Position numbers and translations under genes: made by a program. This document shows, piece by piece, positions 33,029 through 41,854 of a stretch of DNA of 54,849 nt. The notes below the pieces were generated by a model. It was not told the DNA's origin, searched no databases, and worked only from the letters and a program-made list of their open reading frames with translations. Where the stretch lies: NCBI GenBank assembly GCA_012026785.1, contig VEOW01000002.1:1-54849 (forward strand), read 5' to 3'. Positions within the stretch are counted from its first letter, which is position 1; each line of letters opens with the position of its first letter. The stretch comes from Chloroflexota bacterium (GTDB lineage Bacteria; Chloroflexota; Limnocylindria; Limnocylindrales; CSP1-4).

Positions 33029-36000
33029 TTGACAGGTCCCGCAGTCGGTGGGCCCGACCCGGGCAGGGGGGCTCCGTCGCGGACCGGGGCAGCGTCGCGG
33101 ACCGAGGCGGCGGACGCCACGTGGGGCATCCTGATCCTCCTGGCCGTTGGGCTCGCCCTTCGGCTCATCATCGCATACCTCCTGCCCGACTCCGGATTCC
33201 GGGTCGACATCAGCTCGTTCCAGTTCTGGGCGAACGAGCTGGCGGACAACGGCATCCCGGGCTTCTACGCTCGCGCTGCCGATCCCGTCACGGGCTTCTT
33301 CGCTGACTACACGCCCGGCTACCTGTACGTTCTGTGGGCCGTCGGGACGGTGGCCAACGTCCTCGGGATGGCCGGGCCCGGCGAGCTCATCAAGATCCCG
33401 CCGATCCTGGCCGACCTCGTCCTCGGCTACCTCGTCTGGTCGATGGCCCGCGAGCTCGGGGCCGGCGAGCGGGCGGCCCGGGTCGGCGCACTCCTCGTGG
33501 TCCTCAACCCGGTCACGTGGGTCGACAGCACGATCTGGGGCCAGGTCGACTCGGTCGGGCTGATTCCCTTGTTGCTGGCCGTGCGGGAGCTGTGGCGCGA
33601 CCGGCCAGAGCGGGCGGCGGTCCTGGCGATGGTCGCCGCCCTGATCAAGCCCCAGCTCGGGATCCTCATCCCGATCGTGGCCGTCGTCACGATCCGCCGG
33701 GCGCTCATGCCCAGGGGGGCATACGGCGAGGACGATCCCGATCCCTCGACCTACAGCCGGACGGCCTTGGAAGCCCGGATCCGCGGGCCGATCCGGATCC
33801 TCACGACCGGCGCCGCCGGGCTGCTGACGGCGCTCGCCCTGTCCCTCCCGTTCGGGCTCGGCCTGCCGGGCCTGATCGGCCAGATCTTCTCGACCGCGGC
33901 CGGGTACCCGTATCTCTCGGTCAACGCCTACAACCCCTGGGCGCTCGTCGGCCAGGCCCGACCGGATGGCGGCGTCGATGGCATCGCGGTCAACCGCCAG
34001 TGGGTCTGCGATTCGACGACGGTGCCGCGCGAGGCGTTCGACATCCGGATCGGCGACTGGCTCCTGTACCACGTGCCGGCGCCCCCACCCGACGCGCGTT
34101 GCATCGGCGATCCGGGGGTCACCTTCGGGGCGCTCCCGGCGGTCGCCGTCGGGGCCCTGCTGCTGCTCGCGGCGGTCGCGATCGTCGCGGCCGTCGTGTG
34201 GCGCCGACCCGACCGCCGAACGATCCTGGTCGGCCTCGTCGTGCTCAGCGTCGCGTTCTTCGTGCTGCCGACGCGGGTCCACGAGCGCTACCTGTTCCCG
34301 TTCGTCGGGATCGCCGCGATCCTCGCCGGGGCCTCACTCCGCTGGCGGGTCGCGTACGTCCTCGGCAGCGCGGCCGTCTTCGCCAACATGTACGCCGTGC
34401 TGACGACGCTCTACACCGACAACCCCGGCATCTCGGACTGGTTGGGGATCGGGCCGCTGCTCACCTCCTACTGGGGCGTCGCCGCGGCGGCCGCGGCGGT
34501 CACCGCGGTCTTCGCCTGGGCCGTGCTCCAGCTTCGGGCCGAGGCCGACGAGCAGCTCGCCGACGAGCTCACGGCCAGCGCGGACGAGCCCGGGGACGAG
34601 GAGCTCGAATTCGAACCCTTGCCGGAGCCGGCAGCCCCGACGGTTGGCTGGGGGGCGCCGACGGCAACCGCATTCGAACCCGTCCGTCCGGGTCCCCCGG
34701 CCGGGCCGCCTGTGCCAAGCACGGGCCTTCCGCCCGCGGCCGGCGCGCTGGCGCCCGCCTGGGACGAGCCGGGGCTCGCGGGCGAGGGGCCGTGGGCCTG
34801 GTTCGTCGCCCGGTTCCGCGCCCGGCCCGTGCGCGCCGACCGGACGGCCGGCCTGTCGAACGAGCGGGGCGGCCGCTTCGACAAGCTCGACGTCTGGATC
34901 CTCGTGGTCCTCGCGATCGCCATGCTGAGCATCCGACTGTGGCGGTTGCCCGAGCCGTACCAGATGCACTTCGACGAGGTCTACCACCCGCGGACGGCGA
35001 CCGAGTTCCTGCAGGACTGGCGCTACGGCATCGACCACAACATCTACGAGTGGACCCACCCCCACCTGGCCAAGTACGCGATGGCCCTCGGGATCATGGC
35101 CTTCGCCGACGACCGGGTCGTCGCCACGAGCCGGCTCGGGCAGGCCGTCGTCGACGCCACGATCGAGCCCCGCCGCGACGACACGCTCGCCGGCGCCCCG
35201 CTCGAGGGCGACCGGCTGTGGGTCGCGACCGGGAGCCAGGTTCTCGGCTACGACCTGCGCACCCGCGAGCTCACCGCGACGGCCGACTTGCCGGGCGTCG
35301 TGGCCGTCGCGATCGAGCGGCCGCTCGCCCGGCTGTATGCCGCCACCCGGAGTGGCGAGATCCTCGAGGCTGATCTCGGCCCGCTCGACGCGACGCGCGG
35401 CCAGGGCGTCTCCCCCCTCGACCTGCGCGACCTCCTCGACCTCGGCGCGCCGATCGAGGCGCTGTTCATCACGACCGACGGCAGCCGCCTGGCTGCGGTG
35501 CTCGCGCCGTCCGCCGAGGACGCCGCCGTCCAGGAGGTCGTGACGATCGACACGGGCGCCGGCACGGTCGTCGGCCGGACCGAGCTGACCGGGGTGACCC
35601 AGCTCGCCGACGGCGGCCAGGGCCGAATCGCGATCGCCACCGCCGAAGGCCTGGCGTTCATCGATCCCGAAACCGGGGAGGTCGGCGACCTCGTCGACGT
35701 CGAAGGCCCGGCGACCGGCGCGGTGAAGACGAGCGGCATCAGCGACGACCCCATCCTCGTGCCCTATTCGGCCGCCGACGGGCCCCGGGTGGCCGTCGTC
35801 ATCGCCAAGCCCGACGAGACACCGCGGGTCAGCACGTCCTTCGTGCTCCCGGGCACCCGGGCCGGCCGGGCGTTCTTCGACACCGCAAGCCGGATGGTCC
35901 ACGTCGAGGGCTCCCGCCCCGACCAACCCGGGACGACGACGGTCTACGTCATCGAGCCGCACGGAAACCCACCGACTGTGTACGCCGACGCGGCGCTGCC

Positions 36001-38311
36001 GTTCGAGCCGGTCGCGATCGTCCTCGACGACAACGAGCGCTACCCCTCGAGCGATCGCCAGCAGCTGCTGGCGCTCGATGCCGGCGGCGAGGTCGCCGCT
36101 GTGCCGATCGGGCGCCATGCCTTCGCCTGGCGCCTGCCGGGTGTCGTCGCGGGCGTCCTCATGGCGCTGAGCCTGTACCTGCTCGCCCGGATCCTGTTCC
36201 GGCGCCGCAGCATCGCGGTCATCGCCGGCCTGCTGGCCCTCGCCGACGGGATGCTGTTCGCCCAGAGCCGGATCGGGATGAACGACGCCTACGTCGGGCT
36301 CGGCATCGTCGCGGCCTACATGGTCTTCGCCGCGCTGTGGCTGCGGCCGCCACGGGGTGCCCGCGGTTGGCTCGCCTTCGTCTTCGGGATGCTGGCCGTC
36401 GGCCTGCTGCTCGGGCTGGCGCTGGCCTCGAAGTGGGTCGCCGCCTACGCCATCGGCGCCCTCGGCGTCCTGGTCCTGTCACGCAGCGCGCTCGGCCGGC
36501 TGCTGGCGATCCTCGGTCTGATCGTCGCGTCGACGGCGCTCGGCTACCTCGCGATCTCGGTCCCCGAGGGCGAGACCGGCGGCAACTACCTGTTCCTCGC
36601 GATCATGGTCGCCCTGACGCTCGCGGGCGTCGTCGCCAACGTCGCCCACCCGATCGCCTGGACCCTCGAGGAGCAGCGCCTCGCGACCTTCGCGGCACCC
36701 GTCGCCGGGGGGCTGGCGCTGCTCGTCGGAGCCGCCCGGGGCGATCCGCTCGCCCCGCTCGACCTCGGGCCGCTGGCCGTCACCCCGCTGGAGCTGGCCA
36801 TCGCGGGCCTCGTGTTCGGAGCGGCCGTGCATACGGGCTTCGTGATCACCGGCCGCCTCGGCTTCGGGCCGCTCGCGCAGGCCGCCGGACCCGGCGAGCC
36901 CGGCGCGGCCCTCGATCCGCCGGCGCCGGCCCCGACCGGCTGGCTGCGACTGGGCAGCGGCTTCGGGCTGCCGGCCGCCTGGCTGGCGATCTGTCTCGTC
37001 GTGGTTCCGGTGGCGGTCTATGTCGTGTCGTACATCCCGTGGGCCTTCATCGAGAACCACCAGCTCATCGAGGGCTGGCCGGCTGGTCACACCGGGCAGA
37101 CGCTCATCGATCTCACGGCCGACATGTACAACTACCACAACCGTCTGAGCTCGGCCCACCCCGCGTCGTCGCCGTGGTGGGCGTGGCCGTTCGACCTGAA
37201 GCCGGTGTGGTTCTACCAGGAGAGCTTCGCCGGCGGCAGCGCGGGAGCGATCTACGACGCCGGCAACCTCGTCGCCTGGTGGCTGGCCGTGCCGGCGCTG
37301 GCGTTCGTGGCCTGGCAGGCCTTCGCCCGGCGCAGCCCCGCCCTCGCACTCATCGCGATCGCCTTCGCCTTCCAGTGGCTGTCGTGGGCCCGGATCGCCC
37401 GGGCGGCCTTCCAGTACCACTACTACACCTCGCTGCCGTTCGTCTTCCTGGCGCTGGCCTACTTCCTGGCCGAGTTGTGGCACGGGCCGTCGCGCCGGAC
37501 CTGGCTCCTCGCGCGCGTCTCAGCCGGCCTGGCCGTGCTGGGGCCGTTCACCCTGTGGCTGCTCCACCGGCCGCTGTGCGCGGTCGTGCGGGTCACCGAC
37601 GTCAACCCGGGCTCCCAGGCCTGTCCGACGGTCATCCCCGAGATTCCCGTCGCGCCCGGGGCGCTGGCGCTCGCGATCGTCCTGGGGATCGGCGTGCTGT
37701 TGCTCCTGCGGGAGCTGCTGGCGCTCGCCGACGAGGCGGATGCGGCGTCACTCGAGGGCGGGGCCTGGGGCTCGGCCGGGTTCCGGGACCGCCTCCGCAC
37801 GACGATCCTCGTCGGCGCCGGCGTGGTTGTCGCGGTCGGGTTCGTGACGGCCTTCCTGCGGGGCGGTGAGACGATCAACATCCCGAACGTGCCGGTCGAG
37901 CCGATCGCGCTGGTGGTGCTGCTGGCGCTGTCGCCGGTGGCGGCGTATGTCGCCACGGCGCGAGATTCGCGTCGGTTCGTGATCGGCGCGCTGCTGGCGA
38001 TCGGCGTCTGGTTCGTGCTGTGGTACCCGAACATCAGCGGCCTGCCGATGCCCTCCAACCTCCACAACGCCTACCAGGGCTTCCTGCCGACCTATCTCTA
38101 CCCGTTCCAGTTCCCGGTCAGCACCCTCGACCGCTCGGTCGATGCACCCTCGCTGTTCGACGTGGGGCCGGCGATCATGCTCCTCGCGATCGCCTTCACC
38201 GCCCTCGTGGTCGGCTACTCGACCTGGTCATGGCGGGTCGCCCTCGCCGAGCGGCGCCTCGAGCGCGCGGCCGCCACGGGAGCGCCCGGCGTACCGGCCG
38301 CCCCGGAGTAG
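33029..38311 (+). CDS. Giant fusion: GT-C module plus PMT-type mannosyltransferase with propeller-like insert
   Basis: About 1760 residues from TTG 33029 (AGGAGA lies 11 bases upstream; the track start 32918 runs into the divergent gene). Module 1 (about 20-500) is a GT-C-like membrane protein with FRVDISSFQFWANEL in its first loop. A Pro/Glu-rich linker (about 505-635) follows. Module 2 (from about 640) is a PMT/GT39-type transferase: FDEVYHPRTATEF with the catalytic acidic pair and THPHLAKYAMALGIMAF. In ordinary PMTs the next element, WRLP, comes a few residues later. Here about 330 beta-rich residues (about 700-1028) intervene before AFAWRLPGVVAGV. The remaining helices are normal. It probably transfers a polyprenyl-linked sugar to exported acceptors. 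Confidence 0.85.
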   Translation: MTGPAVGGPDPGRGAPSRTGAASRTEAADATWGILILLAVGLALRLIIAYLLPDSGFRVDISSFQFWANELADNGIPGFYARAADPVTGFFADYTPGYLYVLWAVGTVANVLGMAGPGELIKIPPILADLVLGYLVWSMARELGAGERAARVGALLVVLNPVTWVDSTIWGQVDSVGLIPLLLAVRELWRDRPERAAVLAMVAALIKPQLGILIPIVAVVTIRRALMPRGAYGEDDPDPSTYSRTALEARIRGPIRILTTGAAGLLTALALSLPFGLGLPGLIGQIFSTAAGYPYLSVNAYNPWALVGQARPDGGVDGIAVNRQWVCDSTTVPREAFDIRIGDWLLYHVPAPPPDARCIGDPGVTFGALPAVAVGALLLLAAVAIVAAVVWRRPDRRTILVGLVVLSVAFFVLPTRVHERYLFPFVGIAAILAGASLRWRVAYVLGSAAVFANMYAVLTTLYTDNPGISDWLGIGPLLTSYWGVAAAAAAVTAVFAWAVLQLRAEADEQLADELTASADEPGDEELEFEPLPEPAAPTVGWGAPTATAFEPVRPGPPAGPPVPSTGLPPAAGALAPAWDEPGLAGEGPWAWFVARFRARPVRADRTAGLSNERGGRFDKLDVWILVVLAIAMLSIRLWRLPEPYQMHFDEVYHPRTATEFLQDWRYGIDHNIYEWTHPHLAKYAMALGIMAFADDRVVATSRLGQAVVDATIEPRRDDTLAGAPLEGDRLWVATGSQVLGYDLRTRELTATADLPGVVAVAIERPLARLYAATRSGEILEADLGPLDATRGQGVSPLDLRDLLDLGAPIEALFITTDGSRLAAVLAPSAEDAAVQEVVTIDTGAGTVVGRTELTGVTQLADGGQGRIAIATAEGLAFIDPETGEVGDLVDVEGPATGAVKTSGISDDPILVPYSAADGPRVAVVIAKPDETPRVSTSFVLPGTRAGRAFFDTASRMVHVEGSRPDQPGTTTVYVIEPHGNPPTVYADAALPFEPVAIVLDDNERYPSSDRQQLLALDAGGEVAAVPIGRHAFAWRLPGVVAGVLMALSLYLLARILFRRRSIAVIAGLLALADGMLFAQSRIGMNDAYVGLGIVAAYMVFAALWLRPPRGARGWLAFVFGMLAVGLLLGLALASKWVAAYAIGALGVLVLSRSALGRLLAILGLIVASTALGYLAISVPEGETGGNYLFLAIMVALTLAGVVANVAHPIAWTLEEQRLATFAAPVAGGLALLVGAARGDPLAPLDLGPLAVTPLELAIAGLVFGAAVHTGFVITGRLGFGPLAQAAGPGEPGAALDPPAPAPTGWLRLGSGFGLPAAWLAICLVVVPVAVYVVSYIPWAFIENHQLIEGWPAGHTGQTLIDLTADMYNYHNRLSSAHPASSPWWAWPFDLKPVWFYQESFAGGSAGAIYDAGNLVAWWLAVPALAFVAWQAFARRSPALALIAIAFAFQWLSWARIARAAFQYHYYTSLPFVFLALAYFLAELWHGPSRRTWLLARVSAGLAVLGPFTLWLLHRPLCAVVRVTDVNPGSQACPTVIPEIPVAPGALALAIVLGIGVLLLLRELLALADEADAASLEGGAWGSAGFRDRLRTTILVGAGVVVAVGFVTAFLRGGETINIPNVPVEPIALVVLLALSPVAAYVATARDSRRFVIGALLAIGVWFVLWYPNISGLPMPSNLHNAYQGFLPTYLYPFQFPVSTLDRSVDAPSLFDVGPAIMLLAIAFTALVVGYSTWSWRVALAERRLERAAATGAPGVPAAPE

Positions 38312-38835
38312 GGCGCCCCGGAGCCCGACGCTGCCCCAGCTCGGCGCCGGCGCTTACCCACACCCCGCGCCGCTTTCACTCCTTCGATTCTCATGTGCTG
38401 GTCATTTCTGGGCGTAGAAGGGCCCAAGGGCTTCGATTCAGTCGGGGCTCCCCCCGCAGCATCCCGATTTCATGCTCCCTCGAGATCGGGCCGGGACAAA
38501 CGCCGAGCACGTGGCCCGCCTCGCCGGTCGATGTCGCTTCCAAGGGCCAGAAATGCTCAGGCAGTGAGCGGCGGAGGCGCCTAGAACCCATTCGGCCGAG
38601 GCGGCGCTTAGGTCCCTCCTCCCAGCGTTTCCCATCACATGCTCGCGTGACGGACACGGCCACCCACCTCGATCCCCAGACTGGCGTTACCTCCCCTCAC
38701 ATGCCTGCCTGGCGGGCAACTGAGACCACATGGCCGTGACGCTGCGCGCGAGACGGGCATGCGATGGGAGTTGGGCTCCGGGAGCGGCGGAGGCGCTGAG
38801 AACCCATTCGGCGCCGGGAGGCCGCCCGCTCCGGC
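38312..38835. repeat. Gene-free convergent region with a 31-base imperfect direct repeat
   Basis: 524 bases without a credible gene, of lower GC than its surroundings. A 31-base sequence beginning gagcggcggaggcgc and ending gaacccattcggc occurs at 38566-38596 and 38782-38812 with two differences. The minus-strand flank after each copy also shares a ctaag element; in copy 2 this is the stop region of the PimA-like gene, so copy 1 may be a decayed duplicate of that 3' end. Inverted segments (catttctgg at 38403 and ccagaaatg at 38547) suggest secondary structure. No RNA family was recognised. Confidence 0.55.
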
Positions 38836-40020
38836 TTAGGCCGCGGGCACGGCGAGGCGCGGGTCCGATGGGACGTCGGCGTGGAAGCTGGAAGGGAGCT
38901 GGTTCTGGGCGGCGAGGCGGCGGATGACGAAGCCGTAGTACTCCTCGACCTTGGCCGTGACGCGCTCCCAGCTGTACTCCTCGGCGCGCTCGAGCCCCGA
39001 GCGGGCCATCGACTCGCGCAGCTCGTCGTCGGCGAGGACCTGGGCGAGGGCGGCGGCAAGGGCCTTGGGCTTGTGGGGTGGGACGAGCAGGCCCTCGCGA
39101 CCGCGCCGGACGACGCCCTTGTAGCCGTGGATGTCGCTGCACACGATGGCGGTGCCGGCGGCCATCGCCTCCAGCAGGACGATCCCGAACGACTCGCGCC
39201 CGGTGGCGGGCGAGCAGTAGACGTCGGCGGTCTTGAACAGCGCGTCGCGCTCCTCGTCGGTGACCCGGCCCAGGAACTCGACGTTCCCGAGCTTGCGGGT
39301 CTGGAGGTAGCGCCGGGCCTCCTTGGCCTGCGGCCCGGCGCCGACGACCAGGAGCCGGCAGTTGCAGCCGGTCCGGCGCAGGATCCGGTAGGCCTTGAGC
39401 AGGTCGAGGAGCCCCTTGCGCGGCTCGAACCGACCGACGAACAGGATGTTCTTGGTGCCGTCCTGCCAGCGCGCGATCGGCACGGCCCGGGCGAAGCGGG
39501 CGGTGTCGACGCCGTTGGGGATGACCTTGTAGTCGCCCGGGAAGTAGCGGTCGATGAAGTGCCGGGCGGCGGCCGAGACGGCGATCCGGCCGTGGAGACG
39601 GCGGGCGTAGCTTCCCAGGAACCGCGACCCGAACTCGTAGGCCGGTGAGAAGCCGCCGTAGGCATGGAAAGTCCCGATGTTCACGCTCGTCGACAGCCGC
39701 AGCGTGACCAGCGACAGGAACGGCACGAACGGCTCGTGGAAGTGGAGCAGGTCGAACTGCTCGCGCTCCAGGACCTCGCGCACCTGCGACAGGTAGCGCG
39801 GCGAGACGGTCACCGTGCCGACCGAGCCGTTCGAGGGAACGGAGATGCCCTTGCCGATCCGGATGACGTCGCCCTCCGAGGCGCGCTGCAGGCCGTGGCT
39901 GCTGGTGATGATCCGGACGTCGTGCTCGCGCAGCCGGAGGTTCTCGTAGAGGTAGCGGACGTGCTGGTTGACGCCGCCCGGGAGCGGATAGACGTACGGC
40001 GTAACCAGCCCGATCTTCAC
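38836..40020 (-). CDS. PimA-like GT4 mannosyltransferase
   Basis: 394 residues. The sequence tracks mycobacterial PimA closely: PGGVNQHVRYLYENL, SVPSNGSVGTV, LHFHEPFVPFLSLVTLRLS, GRIAVSAAARHFI, IPNGVD, GRFEPRKGLLDLL and the donor-site block RESFGIVLLEAMAAGTAIV (E-x7-E). PimA moves mannose from GDP-mannose to the inositol ring of phosphatidylinositol at the inner membrane face. The start is GTG 40020, overlapping the PHP gene stop. It is the last gene of the inositol-lipid operon. Mannose as donor sugar is inferred from similarity and context. Confidence 0.87.
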   Translation of the reverse strand: MKIGLVTPYVYPLPGGVNQHVRYLYENLRLREHDVRIITSSHGLQRASEGDVIRIGKGISVPSNGSVGTVTVSPRYLSQVREVLEREQFDLLHFHEPFVPFLSLVTLRLSTSVNIGTFHAYGGFSPAYEFGSRFLGSYARRLHGRIAVSAAARHFIDRYFPGDYKVIPNGVDTARFARAVPIARWQDGTKNILFVGRFEPRKGLLDLLKAYRILRRTGCNCRLLVVGAGPQAKEARRYLQTRKLGNVEFLGRVTDEERDALFKTADVYCSPATGRESFGIVLLEAMAAGTAIVCSDIHGYKGVVRRGREGLLVPPHKPKALAAALAQVLADDELRESMARSGLERAEEYSWERVTAKVEEYYGFVIRRLAAQNQLPSSFHADVPSDPRLAVPAA

Positions 40021-40838
40021 GATGCCTGGCCCTCGCCACCGCCCCGGACCGGCGCGAGCACCAGCTCGCCGGACCGCCCGTGGGGTGGATACCCGAGGTC
40101 GCGGCGCGTGCCGTCGCGCCGCAGGCGGCCGCCCACCTCGGCCCGGACGTCGCGGCCGTACTTGCGCAGCTGCTTGCCGAACGTCCCGACCTGGGCGCCC
40201 GGCGGGTGGAACGAGCCGTGGTGATGCGTCGTCCGGGCCAGGATGGCGGCCCGGAGGTCCTCGGCGGTGCGACCCGGGAAGGTCGTGTAGCCGATGCCGA
40301 TGGCGGCGAGCTCGTGGGCGTCCGAGTTGCCGAGCCGGGCGAGCCCGTGCTCCTCGGCGAACCGGACGACCTTGCCGTGCCACGGCCGCCCGAGGGTCGT
40401 CGGGTTGAACGCCTCGATGCCATCAGGCCAGAACCGATCGTCGTCGCCCAGCAGCCGCCGCAGGACGAAGCCCTGGGCGCACAGCGGATAGGGCACCAGC
40501 GGATGGGCCGGAATGGCCACCCCACCCTGGGCGTGGACCTCGGCGATCGTCGAGCGGAGCGAGCGGAACGGCTTCACCCGCTCCTGCAGCCACAGGCCCA
40601 GGAGGTGCCCGCCGAGGGTCGTGATCTCCTCGCCAACGACGACCTCGAACGACAGGCCTCGATCCTCGGCAATCCGCCGCCCGGCGAGCGCGGCATCGAT
40701 CCGCTCGTGGTCGGTGATCGCGATGACGTCGAGGTCGGTGTTGCGCTCGACATGGTCGAGGACCTCGACGACGCCGGCCGTCCCGTCCGAGGCGAGGGTG
40801 TGGATGTGGAGGTCGGCTCGACCCAGCCGGGGCGTCAT
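40017..40838 (-). CDS. PHP-domain metal-dependent phosphoesterase
   Basis: 273 residues with all PHP metal-site motifs: ADLHIHTLASDGT, VIAITDHERID, VVVGEEIT, IPAHPL and GNSDAHEL. The family contains nucleotidases, histidinol phosphatases and other phosphoesterases (TrpH/RNase AM-like). The ATG at 40838 overlaps the upstream acyltransferase stop, and the stop overlaps the PimA-like start. It is therefore built into the lipid operon, where a phosphatase acting on phosphatidylinositol phosphate is needed. This substrate is a hypothesis from context. The track start at 41093 lies inside the upstream gene. Confidence 0.87.
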   Translation of the reverse strand: MTPRLGRADLHIHTLASDGTAGVVEVLDHVERNTDLDVIAITDHERIDAALAGRRIAEDRGLSFEVVVGEEITTLGGHLLGLWLQERVKPFRSLRSTIAEVHAQGGVAIPAHPLVPYPLCAQGFVLRRLLGDDDRFWPDGIEAFNPTTLGRPWHGKVVRFAEEHGLARLGNSDAHELAAIGIGYTTFPGRTAEDLRAAILARTTHHHGSFHPPGAQVGTFGKQLRKYGRDVRAEVGGRLRRDGTRRDLGYPPHGRSGELVLAPVRGGGEGQAS

Positions 40839-41854
40839 GCGGCGATCTCCGGCGCAGGTGCCTGGCGACGGTTCCGCCGCCGCCGCCCACCCGTCGCCGT
40901 GGCCCCCTCCGCCAGGTCGTCCCAGATCGGGTGGAAGACGGCCTGCCACTGCTCGGGGGCCTCGGCGACGTACTCCTCGAAGGCCCGCGCCTCGGCCTCG
41001 AGGTAGGCCTCGACGCGGGCTCGACGGGTCGGACCCTCCGGGATGGGCACCGGTCCGCCGCGGGCGTGCTGGATGCCGTCCTTGGCCTGCCACGTCCCGA
41101 AGCCCCGGGGCACGGCGCCGGTCTCGAGGGCCAGCAGGGCCGGTCCGGCGGGGAGGCGTGCCGGATGCCCGAACAGGGACGTCTCGCTGCCCCCACCGGT
41201 CAGGTCCCGATCGGCGACGAGCCCGACCGGCTGGCCGCGCCGGAGCGCGGCGGCGAGCTCACGGCGGGCCGCGACCAGGTCGACGAGACGGACGCCCATC
41301 CGCTCTCGCGAGGCGACCAGGAAGGCCTGGAGGTCGGGATCGCCGACGACCTCGGTGGGCACGACGCCGGGCCGGCCGGATCGGCGGATGAAGTAGAGCG
41401 CGGCGAGCTCGAACCAGCCGAGATGGAGGCCGACGAACAGCACGCCGTTGGGATCGGCGAGCGCGTCCGGGACGAGCTCCGGCGTGTCGACGACGAAGCG
41501 TCGCTCGACGTCGGCGGGCGACATGGCGTCGGCCCGGGCGAGCCGGACGTAGTAGCGCGCCGCGTGCCGGAAGGCGTCCCGGACGAGGCGGTTGAGCGCC
41601 GCCGCGTCGGTCGCCGCGGCCCAGCGCGCCGGATCCCCCTGGTGCGTCGCGGCCATCCACGCCGCGATCCGGGCGAGGTTCCGCCGCGCCAGGCGGCGCC
41701 GCTCGGGCGCGAGGCGGTACCAGACATCTCCGACGAGGTCCGCCGCGGCCAGCAGCGGCCGCTCCGGCAGCCGCGCCAGGAGCCAGGCTCCAGCGACGAG
41801 CGCGCGGCCGCGCAGCCGGCGGATCCACGAGGGTCGCGGCGCCGAGGCGTCCAT
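40835..41854 (-). CDS. LpxL/PatA-like lipid acyltransferase (second copy)
   Basis: 339 residues. An N-terminal hydrophobic helix (RALVAGAWLLARLPERPLL) precedes the acyltransferase core with the HX4E catalytic motif in LFVGLHLGWFELAALYF, then DRDLTGGG and LPAGPALLALETGA, typical of the bacterial lipid A / PIM acyltransferase family. In mycobacteria the homologue acylates phosphatidylinositol mannosides and sits next to pimA. It starts at ATG 41854, overlapping the stop of the first copy by one base. The C-terminal tail is Arg-rich. It is only distantly similar to the first copy. Confidence 0.87.
   Translation of the reverse strand: MDASAPRPSWIRRLRGRALVAGAWLLARLPERPLLAAADLVGDVWYRLAPERRRLARRNLARIAAWMAATHQGDPARWAAATDAAALNRLVRDAFRHAARYYVRLARADAMSPADVERRFVVDTPELVPDALADPNGVLFVGLHLGWFELAALYFIRRSGRPGVVPTEVVGDPDLQAFLVASRERMGVRLVDLVAARRELAAALRRGQPVGLVADRDLTGGGSETSLFGHPARLPAGPALLALETGAVPRGFGTWQAKDGIQHARGGPVPIPEGPTRRARVEAYLEAEARAFEEYVAEAPEQWQAVFHPIWDDLAEGATATGGRRRRNRRQAPAPEIAA

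Noticed and set aside
29964-33032. 1022-residue plus-strand ORF
   Set aside because: It lies opposite two recognisable GT-C membrane genes, and its protein is charged low-complexity sequence (many Q, R, E, D) typical of an antisense frame.
33029-33034. TTGACA read as a -35 box
   Set aside because: No -10 follows at suitable distance, and the same bases form a TTG start with a ribosome site and the correct frame for the GT-C protein.
38312-38835. RNase P RNA, SRP RNA or a tRNA in the long convergent gap
   Set aside because: No conserved core sequence or cloverleaf could be found by eye.
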